From: Variovorax paradoxus
GTDB taxonomy: Bacteria > Pseudomonadota > Gammaproteobacteria > Burkholderiales > Burkholderiaceae_C
Direction: 5' to 3'
DNA length: 64,000 nucleotides
Assembly: GCF_000834655.1 (NCBI RefSeq)
Contig: NZ_JXQQ01000007.1
Coordinates: 88,749-152,748, forward strand
In this document: positions 55,915 to 64,000 of the stretch, one piece after another
Layout: each line of letters starts with the position of its first letter
How positions within the stretch are numbered: the stretch's first letter is position 1
Made by a program: the position numbers and the translations under genes
The notes under the pieces: generated by a model
The model's input: only the letters and a program-made list of their open reading frames with translations
Told to the model about the DNA's origin: nothing
Database searches by the model: none

Positions 55915-58451
55915 GCAGGTACCTTTGCCTCGTCGCTAGCTACGGAACTGATAGCGTCCAACACCGGAATCCAGAAGGAAAAACGGCATCCGATCACATC
56001 CGGGCCATTGTAGATGTTCTCCGCCTGCATCCGGCCGCGGTGCGATTCCACAATCGTGCGACATAAATTCAACCCGATGCCCATGCCTTCGGGCTTGGTG
56101 GAGAAGAAGGCTTCATAGAGCCGGTCCATCACTTCGGGCGAGAGTCCCTTGCCCGTGTCCTGCACCGAGAACTCGATGGCGTTCTGTCCCTCGATGGTCT
56201 TGGGAAGCACGCGCAGCTCGACGCTGCGGCGCGCGAGCGGCCGGTCGGCCAGGTCGATGGATTCGGCCGCGTTCTTCAGCAGGTTGACCATCACCTGCTC
56301 GATCAGGATCGGATCGACCCGCACCACCGGCAGCCGCGCGGCCACATAGTGGTTCAGGCGCACGTTGCGGCGGCGCAGTTCGATGCCCGCGAGCTCGACC
56401 GCTTCGCTCACCATGGTGGCCACGTCGGCCGGTGTGCGGTTGGGCTCGCTGCGTTTCACGAAGGAGCGGATGCGCTGGATGATCTGGCCCGCGCGCTGCG
56501 CCTGCTTGGAGGTCTTCTCCAGCGCGGCAAGCAGCGCCTCGGTGTCGATCGTCTGCCCCTTGATGCGCGACATCATCCCGTTGCAGTAGTTGGTGATGGC
56601 CGTGAGCGGCTGGTTGAGTTCGTGCGCGACGCTAGACGCCATCTCGCCCATCGTGATGAGGCGGCTCGCGGCCTGGGCCTTGTCGGCCTGCGCGGCGGCT
56701 TGCTCTTCGGCATCGCGGCGCGGCGTGATGTCAGTGGCAATCACGAGCTGCGCGAGGCGGCCGTCCACCCATGTCAGGTAGCGCGAGCGCACTTCGAGCC
56801 ATTTGCCCAGGTGCGGCACGAAGATTTCGTTGTTGGCCGCTTGTGCCGCAGTAAGCGTGTCGATCGGAAGACCGGCATACGGGTCCACATCGTCCAGACC
56901 CTCGTCGTGCGCGTTCGACGCCGGCACGCCTGCCTGCGCCACCATGCCCAGATGGCCCACGGTGTCGGAGCCGAACCAGAGGCGATACAGCTTGTTGGCG
57001 AACAGCAGCTCTTCGCTGCCGATGGGCGCAACCGACACGGCGGCGTCGAGCGCTTCGAGCACCGTGGTGAAGCGTTCGTACGATGCCGACAACTGCTCGC
57101 GGATGCGCGTCGGCTCGGTGATGTCGGTCATCGACGTCATCCAGCCGGTCTGGTGGCCGCGTGCGTCGATCAACGGAGAGACGTAGAGCCGGGCGTTGAA
57201 CACGCTGCCGTTCTTTCGTTTCACGCGCACCTGGAAACCGCCGGGCAGGGCGCGGCCGTGCAACTCTTCTTCGAGCCGCTCGTTCATCACTTCGCGGTCG
57301 GATTCGAGCCAGTAGGGGAAGGGCGGCGACTGGCCGACCAGCTCGGCTTCGCTCCAGCCGGTCATCGCGCAGAACGCGGCATTCACATAAGTGATGCGCC
57401 CTTGCAGGTCGAGCACGCGCATGCCGGTCAGCATGGAGTTTTCCATCGCGCGGCGGAAGTTGGTCTCTGCGACCAGCCGCTGCTGCGCCTGCAGGCGCCG
57501 GCGCGTGTGGCGCCAGGTGCCGATCAGCATCCAGCTCGTGAGCACGCTGAGCGCGCAGACCAGCCAGAAGAGGCCATTGCCCACCACCCCCTGCGAGGTG
57601 CGGTAGGCCTGTGCGCGCAGCAGCAGCGCATTGCCGACGGGCGACACGGGCACTTCGTATTCGTTGGTCCGCTCCGACCACGGCAGCAGCCGCGTGCCGC
57701 TGTCCTTCAGATTGGCCGTGTTGCCGGCAATGACGTTGCCCTTGGCGTCGAGCAGCGAGACCGCATAACGCGCCTGCACCTCGGAGGGCATGCCGTAGCG
57801 CAGCAACCCGTCGACCGAGAACTCGCCGAGCACGACGCCCGCGAAAAGGCCCTGGTCGAACAGCGGGATGTGCAGCTGAAGCATCGCGGCCGGATCGCCA
57901 CCGGCCACGGGCTGCGAATACACCGGCTGGCGCAGCTCGCGCGCCAGGGCGTAGTTGCTCTCGATGTCGCCGGGCCGCAGCACGTCGCCGATCAGGTGCT
58001 GCTGCGCCGGATGCACGCTCGGCGCCGCATAGCCGGCCTTGAATCGGCGGCGGTCGTCGATCCAGGTGATGGTCTGCAGCTCGGGGAACTGGCTCACGAG
58101 CGATTCGGCGCGGCTGGTGAACTCGGTGGGGTCGATCTCGCGGTTGGAGGCATCGCGCGCGATGCGCATCAGCTGCTCCTGGCGCTCCAGCAGACGCAGG
58201 CGCATGCGCTGCTGCGCGTATTCGACGTCGCGGCGTACCGACTCCTGCTCGCGCTCGACTTCTTCGGTGCGCAGGTACCAGAAGGCGGAAACGATGGCGG
58301 CAAGGAACAGCAGTACGGCCGCCATCGGCGCCAGCATCGCGACGGCGTCCTGCAGCACGGGCGTTTGCCGACGCCACCAGCGGCGCCACCAGGACAGCGG
58401 CGAGGCATTCACGGCACTGCGGGCAACCGCCAGCGGGGAGGAAAAAGGCAT
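55911..58451 (-). CDS. PAS-domain sensor histidine kinase
   Basis: This is an 846-residue membrane kinase. One membrane helix near 37-60 and a second near 293-313 enclose a periplasmic sensor domain of about 230 residues (LVSQFPELQTITWIDDRRRFKAGYAAPS, IPLFDQGLFAGVVLGEFSVDGLL). Two cytoplasmic PAS domains follow (from about 340 and 465). The transmitter has phospho-His in SSVAHELNQPLTAI, N-box NLLKNAAESI and G-boxes DTGKGL and GMGIGLNLCR. The layout resembles DctS/FixL-like kinases. It is divergent from aceE, so a role in sensing organic acids linked to pyruvate metabolism is possible but unproven. Confidence 0.93.
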   Translation of the reverse strand: MPFSSPLAVARSAVNASPLSWWRRWWRRQTPVLQDAVAMLAPMAAVLLFLAAIVSAFWYLRTEEVEREQESVRRDVEYAQQRMRLRLLERQEQLMRIARDASNREIDPTEFTSRAESLVSQFPELQTITWIDDRRRFKAGYAAPSVHPAQQHLIGDVLRPGDIESNYALARELRQPVYSQPVAGGDPAAMLQLHIPLFDQGLFAGVVLGEFSVDGLLRYGMPSEVQARYAVSLLDAKGNVIAGNTANLKDSGTRLLPWSERTNEYEVPVSPVGNALLLRAQAYRTSQGVVGNGLFWLVCALSVLTSWMLIGTWRHTRRRLQAQQRLVAETNFRRAMENSMLTGMRVLDLQGRITYVNAAFCAMTGWSEAELVGQSPPFPYWLESDREVMNERLEEELHGRALPGGFQVRVKRKNGSVFNARLYVSPLIDARGHQTGWMTSMTDITEPTRIREQLSASYERFTTVLEALDAAVSVAPIGSEELLFANKLYRLWFGSDTVGHLGMVAQAGVPASNAHDEGLDDVDPYAGLPIDTLTAAQAANNEIFVPHLGKWLEVRSRYLTWVDGRLAQLVIATDITPRRDAEEQAAAQADKAQAASRLITMGEMASSVAHELNQPLTAITNYCNGMMSRIKGQTIDTEALLAALEKTSKQAQRAGQIIQRIRSFVKRSEPNRTPADVATMVSEAVELAGIELRRRNVRLNHYVAARLPVVRVDPILIEQVMVNLLKNAAESIDLADRPLARRSVELRVLPKTIEGQNAIEFSVQDTGKGLSPEVMDRLYEAFFSTKPEGMGIGLNLCRTIVESHRGRMQAENIYNGPDVIGCRFSFWIPVLDAISSVASDEAKVPA

Positions 58452-58667
58452 CGCGCGAGTTTAGGGGATGCCCCTCGGGAAACGACGGAAATGCGCCAGT
58501 GCCATTGATTTCGTCACGGTCGCGTCTGAGGAGGAAAAGTCACAAAAATATCACATTAAGAAATCACCATGCGCCATTTGAAATAACGGGATTTCTATGC
58601 GAAACTCGCCCGCGTTTATTGCAGAGCGCACTAAATTACAGCCACAGCCCTAAAAGGAGAGACAAGC
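58452..58667. promoter_or_regulatory. Shared A+T-rich upstream region of the kinase and pyruvate dehydrogenase genes
   Basis: This 216-bp gap between divergent genes is markedly richer in A+T than its surroundings, especially 58540-58640. It ends in the aceE ribosome binding site AAAAGGAGAG. It must hold both promoters. I do not find a -35/-10 pair with standard spacing or a clear palindrome that I would defend. Confidence 0.5.
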
Positions 58668-61394
58668 ATGTCGGCAAATCCCGAGAACCTGTTCGGCTCG
58701 GCCGCAAACGATGCGGACGCCCAGGAGACCCGTGAATGGATGGATGCACTGTCTTCCGTCATCCAGAGCGAGGGTCCCGAGCGGGCCCACTTCCTTCTCG
58801 AGCAGCTGCTCGAACATGCCCGGCAGCACAGCATCGACAAGCCGTTCTCTGCCAACACTGCCTACGTCAACACCATCGAGCCCGACCAGGAAGAGCGTTG
58901 CCCCGGCAACCTGGAGATCGAGGAACGCCTGCGTGCCTACATGCGCTGGAACGCGATGGCGATGGTGGTCAAGGCCAACCGCCACCACCCCGCAGAAGGC
59001 GGCGACCTCGGTGGGCACATCGGCTCCTTTGCCTCGCTGGCGAACATGTTCGGCGCCGGCTTCAACCACTTCTGGCACGCCGAGAGCGAAAACCACGGCG
59101 GCGACTGCCTCTACATCCAGGGCCACGTCTCTCCCGGCATCTACGCCCGCGCCTACCTCGAAGGCCGCCTGAGCGAAGAGCAACTGCTCAACTTCCGCCA
59201 GGAAGTGGACGGCAAGGGCCTCTCCAGCTACCCGCATCCGAAGCTGATGCCCGAGTTCTGGCAGTTCCCCACCGTGTCGATGGGCCTGGGCCCGCTGATG
59301 GCCATCTACCAGGCGCGCTTTCTGAAGTACCTGCATGCCCGCGGCATTGCCAACACCGAGAACCGCAAGGTCTGGGTGTTCTGCGGCGACGGCGAAATGG
59401 ACGAAGTCGAATCGATGGGCGCCATCGGCCTCGCAGCGCGCGAAGGCCTGGACAACCTGGTCTTCGTCATCAACTGCAACCTGCAGCGCCTGGACGGCCC
59501 GGTGCGTGGCAACGGCAAGATCATCCAGGAGCTCGAAGGCGAATTCCGCGGTTCGGGTTGGAACGTCATCAAGCTGATCTGGGGCAGCGGCTGGGACCAG
59601 CTGATCGCACGCGACAAGGAAGGGGCCCTTCGCAAGATCATGATGGAGACGAACGACGGCGACTACCAGTCGTTCAAGGCCAACGACGGCGCCTACGTCC
59701 GCAAGCACTTCTTCGGCCGCGACCCGCGCACGCTGGAGATGGTCGCCAAGATGAGCGACGACGACATCTGGCAACTGCGCCGTGGCGGCCACGACTCGCA
59801 GAAGGTCTACGCGGCCTTCGACGCGGCCGTCAAGCACAAGGGCCAGCCGACGGTGCTCCTGATCAAGACGGTCAAGGGCTTCGGCATGGGCAAGATCGGC
59901 GAGGGCAAGAACAACGTCCACCAAACGAAGAAGCTGAGCGACGAGGACATCATGGCCTTCCGCGACCGCTTCAACATCCCGATCCCGGACAGCCAGATCG
60001 CCGACCTGCCGTTCTACAAGCCGGCCGACGACACCCCGGAAATGAAGTACCTGCACGAGCGCCGCAAGGCTCTCGGCGGCTACCTGCCGCATCGCCGCAC
60101 CAAGGCCGACGAGAGCTTCACGGTGCCCTCGCTGGAGACCTTCAAGTCGGTGATGGAGCCCACGGCCGAAGGCCGCGAGATCTCGACGACGCAGGCTTAC
60201 GTGCGCTTCCTCACGCAGCTCCTGCGCGACAAGGCACTCGGCCCGCGCGTGGTGCCCATTCTGGTGGACGAGGCCCGCACCTTCGGCATGGAAGGGTTGT
60301 TCCGCCAGATCGGCATCTATAACCCCGCAGGCCAGCAGTACACCCCGGTCGACAAGGACCAGGTCATGTACTACAAGGAAGACAAGGCCGGCCAGATCCT
60401 GCAGGAAGGCATCAATGAGGCCGGCGGCATGTCCAGCTGGATCGCTGCCGCCACCTCGTACAGCACGAACAACCGCATCATGGTGCCGTTCTACGTGTAC
60501 TACTCGATGTTCGGCTTCCAGCGCATCGGCGACCTGGCCTGGGCGGCGGGCGACATGCAGGCCCGCGGCTTCCTGCTGGGCGGCACCTCGGGACGCACCA
60601 CGCTCAACGGCGAAGGCCTGCAGCACGAAGATGGTCACAGCCACATCCTGGCCAACACCATCCCGAACTGCGTGAGCTACGACCCGACCTTCGCGCACGA
60701 AGTGGGCGTGATCCTGCACCATGGCCTGAAGCGCATGGTCGAGAAGCAGGACAACGTTTACTACTACCTGACGCTGCTGAACGAAAACTACGCGATGCCA
60801 GGCCTGCAGCCCGGCACCGAAGAGCAGATCATCAAGGGCATGTACCTGTCCAAGCAGGGCCCCGTGGTCAAGGCAGCCAAGGGCAAGGAAGCACCGACGG
60901 TGCAACTGCTGGGCAGCGGCACGATCCTGCGCGAGAGCTTCGCGGCGCAGGAGTTGCTCGAGAAGGACTGGGGCGTGTCGGCTTCCGTGTGGAGCTGCCC
61001 GAGCTTCAACGAGCTCACCCGCGACGGCCAGGACGCCGACCGCTGGAACCTGCTGCACCCCGACCAGACCCCGCGCGTGCCCTTCGTGGCCGAGCAACTC
61101 GCGCCCACGACCGGCCCGGTGGTGGCATCGACCGACTACATGAAGGCCTACGCGGAACAGATCCGCCCCTTCATCCCGAAGGGCCGCACCTACAAGGTGC
61201 TGGGTACCGACGGTTTCGGCCGCAGCGACTTCCGCAACAAGCTGCGCGAACACTTCGAGATCAATCGTCACTACATCGTGGTGGCTGCGCTCAAGGCGCT
61301 GAGCGAAGATGGCACCGTGCCGGTGGCCAAGGTGGTGGAAGCGATCAAGAAGTACGGCATCAATGTCGACAAGGTCAACCCGCTCTACGCTTGA
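58668..61394 (+). CDS. aceE: Pyruvate dehydrogenase E1 component, homodimeric type
   Basis: This enzyme decarboxylates pyruvate and acetylates the E2 lipoyl groups. The 908 residues correspond to the alpha2 type of gammaproteobacteria and betaproteobacteria. The ThDP motif [34 protein letters not shown] starts at about residue 240. The N-terminal [29 protein letters not shown] is the E2-docking segment. Conserved [20 protein letters not shown] and [18 protein letters not shown] are present. It is the first gene of aceE-aceF-Ntn hydrolase-lpdA and has a strong ribosome binding site. Confidence 0.98.
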   Translation: MSANPENLFGSAANDADAQETREWMDALSSVIQSEGPERAHFLLEQLLEHARQHSIDKPFSANTAYVNTIEPDQEERCPGNLEIEERLRAYMRWNAMAMVVKANRHHPAEGGDLGGHIGSFASLANMFGAGFNHFWHAESENHGGDCLYIQGHVSPGIYARAYLEGRLSEEQLLNFRQEVDGKGLSSYPHPKLMPEFWQFPTVSMGLGPLMAIYQARFLKYLHARGIANTENRKVWVFCGDGEMDEVESMGAIGLAAREGLDNLVFVINCNLQRLDGPVRGNGKIIQELEGEFRGSGWNVIKLIWGSGWDQLIARDKEGALRKIMMETNDGDYQSFKANDGAYVRKHFFGRDPRTLEMVAKMSDDDIWQLRRGGHDSQKVYAAFDAAVKHKGQPTVLLIKTVKGFGMGKIGEGKNNVHQTKKLSDEDIMAFRDRFNIPIPDSQIADLPFYKPADDTPEMKYLHERRKALGGYLPHRRTKADESFTVPSLETFKSVMEPTAEGREISTTQAYVRFLTQLLRDKALGPRVVPILVDEARTFGMEGLFRQIGIYNPAGQQYTPVDKDQVMYYKEDKAGQILQEGINEAGGMSSWIAAATSYSTNNRIMVPFYVYYSMFGFQRIGDLAWAAGDMQARGFLLGGTSGRTTLNGEGLQHEDGHSHILANTIPNCVSYDPTFAHEVGVILHHGLKRMVEKQDNVYYYLTLLNENYAMPGLQPGTEEQIIKGMYLSKQGPVVKAAKGKEAPTVQLLGSGTILRESFAAQELLEKDWGVSASVWSCPSFNELTRDGQDADRWNLLHPDQTPRVPFVAEQLAPTTGPVVASTDYMKAYAEQIRPFIPKGRTYKVLGTDGFGRSDFRNKLREHFEINRHYIVVAALKALSEDGTVPVAKVVEAIKKYGINVDKVNPLYA

Positions 61395-61443
61395 ACATCA
61401 ACAACCAACGAACGAACGGCGCCTCGCGGCGGGAGACAACGAT

Positions 61444-63114
61444 ATGGCAGCAGTGGAAGTAAAGGTGCCGGACATCGGCGATTTCGATGAAGTCGCGGTG
61501 ATCGAGGTGCTCGTGAAGGTGGGCGACACGGTCAAGGCCGAGCAGTCGCTCATCACCGTGGAATCGGACAAGGCGTCGATGGAGATTCCGTCGTCGACGG
61601 CCGGTGTGGTCAAGGAAATCAAGGTCGAGGTCGGCGGCAAGGTGAAAGAAGGCTCGGTGGTGCTCGTGCTGGAGGCCGAAGGTGCCGCAGCAGCGCCCGC
61701 ACCTGCAGCAGCCCCGGCCCCTTCGGCTGCCGCTCCGGCACCAGCAGCCGCGGCGCCTGCGCCGGCGGCCGCACCCGCAGCAGCCTCCGGCCCGGTCGAG
61801 ATCAAGGTGCCGGACATCGGCGACTTCAAGGACGTCGCGGTCATCGAGCTGCTGGTGAAGCCGGGCGACATGATCGCGGCCGACCAGTCGCTGATCACGG
61901 TCGAATCGGACAAGGCCTCGATGGAGATTCCGTCGTCGGCTGCCGGCGTGCTGAAGGAACTCAAGGTCAAGGTCGGCGACACAGTCAACATCGGTGACCT
62001 GATCGCAATCCTGGAAGGTTCGGCTGGTGCCGCGGCACCAGCGCCTGCGCAAGCTGCTGCAGCCGCCCCGGCCGCGGCAACCGCCAGCGCCCCCGCGCCG
62101 GCCGCTGCTTCGCCGGCTCCGGCCGCAAGCCCTGCAGCCGCAGCACCGCACGATCCCACCACGGCGCCCAGCGCCAACCTGCCGCACGCCTCGCCCTCGG
62201 TGCGCAAGTTCGCCCGCGAACTCGGCGTACCGCTCGAAGAGGTCAAGGGCTCCGGTCCCAAGGGCCGCATCACGCAGGAAGACGTCCAGGGCTTCACCAA
62301 GGCCGTGATGAGCGGCCAGGCCAGCACCAAGGCCTCGGCGGCCAAGGCGCCGGCCGGTGGCGGCAGCGCCGATGGCGCAGCGCTGGGCCTCATTCCGTGG
62401 CCCAAGGTCGACTTCGCCAAGTTTGGTGCGGTCGAGCGCAAGGACCTCTCGCGCATCAAGAAATTGAGCGGCGCGAACCTGCACCGCAACTGGGTGATGA
62501 TTCCGCACGTCACCAATAACGACGAAGCCGACATCACCGAGCTCGAGGCCTTCCGCGTCTCCACCAACAAGGAGAACGAGAAGTCGGGCATCAAGGTCAC
62601 GATGCTGGCCTTCGTGATCAAGGCGGTGGTTGCTGCGCTGAAGAAATTCCCCGACTTCAACGCCAGCCTGGATGGCGACCAGCTCGTCTACAAGCAGTAC
62701 TTCAACATCGGCTTCGCGGCGGACACGCCCAACGGGCTCGTGGTGCCGGTGCTCAAAGACGCCGACAAGAAGGGCATCCTGCAGATCAGCGCCGAGATGG
62801 GCGAACTCGCCAAGAAGGCGCGCGACGGCAAGCTCGGATCGGCCGACATGCAGGGCGGGTGCTTCTCGATCAGCTCGCTGGGCGGCATCGGCGGCACGCA
62901 CTTCACGCCCATCATCAACGCCCCCGAAGTGGCCATCCTGGGTCTCTCCAAGGGCCAGATGAAGCCGGTGTGGGACGGCAAGCAGTTCGTGCCGCGGCTC
63001 ACGCTGCCGCTGTCGCTGTCGTACGACCACCGCGTGATCGACGGGGCCCTGGCTGCGCGCTTCAACGCCTACCTGGGCCAGGTGCTCGCAGACTACCGCC
63101 GAATCCTGCTATGA
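61444..63114 (+). CDS. aceF: Pyruvate dehydrogenase E2 (dihydrolipoyllysine-residue acetyltransferase)
   Basis: This is the 556-residue core of the complex. Two N-terminal lipoyl domains have lipoylated Lys43 and Lys157, each in [12 protein letters not shown], and are separated by Ala/Pro-rich linkers. The E1/E3-binding domain is near 240-280 ([28 protein letters not shown]). The catalytic domain has the active His529 in [15 protein letters not shown] precedes the ATG. The stop codon overlaps the start of the next gene by 4 bp. The two lipoyl segments are nearly identical to each other and to the one in lpdA at the DNA level. Confidence 0.97.
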   Translation: MAAVEVKVPDIGDFDEVAVIEVLVKVGDTVKAEQSLITVESDKASMEIPSSTAGVVKEIKVEVGGKVKEGSVVLVLEAEGAAAAPAPAAAPAPSAAAPAPAAAAPAPAAAPAAASGPVEIKVPDIGDFKDVAVIELLVKPGDMIAADQSLITVESDKASMEIPSSAAGVLKELKVKVGDTVNIGDLIAILEGSAGAAAPAPAQAAAAAPAAATASAPAPAAASPAPAASPAAAAPHDPTTAPSANLPHASPSVRKFARELGVPLEEVKGSGPKGRITQEDVQGFTKAVMSGQASTKASAAKAPAGGGSADGAALGLIPWPKVDFAKFGAVERKDLSRIKKLSGANLHRNWVMIPHVTNNDEADITELEAFRVSTNKENEKSGIKVTMLAFVIKAVVAALKKFPDFNASLDGDQLVYKQYFNIGFAADTPNGLVVPVLKDADKKGILQISAEMGELAKKARDGKLGSADMQGGCFSISSLGGIGGTHFTPIINAPEVAILGLSKGQMKPVWDGKQFVPRLTLPLSLSYDHRVIDGALAARFNAYLGQVLADYRRILL

Positions 63115-63704
63115 CCACGGTAGTGGCCGTCCGCAAGGGCGGCCAGGTCACGATGGCAGCCGACTCTCTGGTGACCTTCGGCGACACGCGGCTTTCGCAC
63201 CGCGCCGAGGCGAATCAGAAGATCTTCACCGTCGAGGATGCGGCGGGCACCAGCCTGTTCGCCATGGCCGGCGCCGCGGCGCACTTCCTGGTGCTGCAGC
63301 ACGCGCTGGCCGCGCAGGAGCGCGAGAAGCTCCTGTTCGGCAGCAAGCACGAGATCTTCCGCACCTTCACGATGCTGCATCCGGTGCTCAAGGACTCGTT
63401 CTTCATGCAGACCAAGGAAGACGACCACGAGCCCTACGAGTCGAGCCAGTTCACGATGCTGATGGCCAACCAGAGCGGCATCTACGGCATCTACAGCTAC
63501 CGCGAGGTGTTCGAGTTCAAAGAGTTCTGGGCCATCGGCTCGGGACGCAGCTTTGCGCTCGGCGCGATGCACGCGGCCTATGACATCAAGTCGCGCACCT
63601 CGCGCGACGTGGCGGAGGCGGGGATTGCCGCCGCCTGCGAATTCGATCGCAATTCGGCCCCACCGGTCGACGTTCTCACACTCAAACTGAAAGTGTCCAA
63701 ATGA
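63111..63704 (+). CDS. Proteasome-like Ntn hydrolase (betaproteobacterial proteasome homologue, BPH type)
   Basis: This is a 197-residue protein whose start mirrors HslV: after Met removal, Thr1-Thr2 begin [27 protein letters not shown], with Asp17 in the HslV position and Lys36 (EANQKIF) in place of the catalytic Lys. The later [18 protein letters not shown] matches the IGSG-ALGA helix of proteasome beta subunits. It fits the HslV-related proteasome homologue described in betaproteobacteria (BPH), a self-assembling threonine protease. No ATPase partner is adjacent. It overlaps aceF and lpdA by 4 bp each, so it is made with the pyruvate dehydrogenase complex. Confidence 0.82.
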   Translation: MTTVVAVRKGGQVTMAADSLVTFGDTRLSHRAEANQKIFTVEDAAGTSLFAMAGAAAHFLVLQHALAAQEREKLLFGSKHEIFRTFTMLHPVLKDSFFMQTKEDDHEPYESSQFTMLMANQSGIYGIYSYREVFEFKEFWAIGSGRSFALGAMHAAYDIKSRTSRDVAEAGIAAACEFDRNSAPPVDVLTLKLKVSK

Positions 63705-64000
63705 GCGAACAACAAATCAAGGTGCCCGACATCGGCGACTTCGACGAAGTCGCGGTGATCGAGGTTCTGGTCAATGTCGGAGACGCGGTCAAGGCCGAGC
63801 AGTCGCTGATCACGGTCGAATCGGACAAGGCCTCGATGGAGATTCCATCATCGGCGGCCGGCGTGGTGAAGTCGCTCGCAGTGAAAGTGGGCGACAAGGT
63901 CAAGGAAGGCTCGGTCGTGCTGACGCTGGAAGTGGACGGGGCCGCGGCGCCTGCGCCGGCAGCAGCCGCACCCGCGCCCGCGCCCGCCGCGGCGGCTCCT
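63701..64000 (+). CDS. lpdA: Dihydrolipoyl dehydrogenase (E3) with N-terminal lipoyl domain, partial
   Basis: Only the first 100 residues are in the window: a lipoyl domain with Lys43 in [12 protein letters not shown] followed by the beginning of an Ala/Pro linker. In this position and lineage the rest is expected to be a FAD/NAD dihydrolipoyl dehydrogenase, since E3 proteins with an extra lipoyl domain are typical of betaproteobacteria. A second E2-like protein cannot be excluded from what is visible. The start overlaps the stop of the proteasome-like gene by 4 bp. Confidence 0.8.
   Translation, partial: MSEQQIKVPDIGDFDEVAVIEVLVNVGDAVKAEQSLITVESDKASMEIPSSAAGVVKSLAVKVGDKVKEGSVVLTLEVDGAAAPAPAAAAPAPAPAAAAP

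Overview
The window is a GC-rich bacterial chromosome segment with short intergenic gaps. It shows no plasmid, phage or insertion-sequence genes and no CRISPR array. Gene content and protein sequences point to a betaproteobacterium of the Comamonadaceae, most likely Variovorax or a close relative. The indications are an iscR-S-U-A-hscB-hscA-fdx cluster, an intracellular PHB depolymerase, a homodimeric AceE pyruvate dehydrogenase with lipoyl domains on both E2 and the E3-like protein, and the short palindromic repeats (translating as LRQAQPER or LSLSKP) common in that family. The genus assignment is inference.

Layout. 1-20.4 kb is an accessory-metabolism and regulator-rich stretch: LysR with an old-yellow-enzyme reductase, GST, DAHP synthase, an OmpA-type lipid/peptidoglycan-facing protein, an Lrp regulator divergent from acetolactate synthase, a TetR/SDR pair with palindromes, a Tat-exported hydrolase controlled with a MarR regulator through two matching palindromes, AraC, a thioesterase, a class II aldolase with an MHS transporter, a secreted CxxCH protein, two stand-alone receiver proteins and dusA. 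20.5-31.8 kb holds an IclR gene and then a propionyl-CoA to succinyl-CoA operon (mcm, GNAT, GIY-YIG, meaB, pccB, pccA, bioB, VOC) with a divergent GntR/FCD regulator. A GIY-YIG nuclease gene bracketed by inverted palindromic repeats sits inside this operon. 31.8-37.5 kb carries Lrp/EamA, RnfB-LysE, PHB depolymerase with a basic Ala/Lys/Pro tail, and an aromatic aminotransferase. 37.6-46.3 kb is uvrB, the complete iron-sulfur (isc/hsc) operon, dnaQ and tRNA-Val(CAC). 46.3-55.2 kb is mixed housekeeping: DUF1266, a FAD oxidoreductase, DUF883 and a YqjE-YqjK fusion, pyrD, rpiA, a periplasmic glutaredoxin-like protein, oligopeptidase A and folD. 55.2-64 kb has a PAS sensor kinase/LuxR-type regulator pair divergent from the pyruvate dehydrogenase operon aceE-aceF-proteasome-like protein-lpdA. 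The lpdA gene runs off the right edge.

How the parts connect. The propionate block supplies carboxylase, cofactor (BioB for the biotinylated PccA subunit), a candidate epimerase, mutase and the mutase chaperone GTPase in one transcription unit. The pyruvate dehydrogenase block contains a small Ntn-hydrolase of the HslV/proteasome superfamily, overlapped by 4 bp with both aceF and lpdA. This is the most unusual arrangement in the window. The second is the repeat-bracketed GIY-YIG gene, where the repeats supply the ends of two proteins. Several regulators have convincing palindromes next to them; these are given as separate entries.
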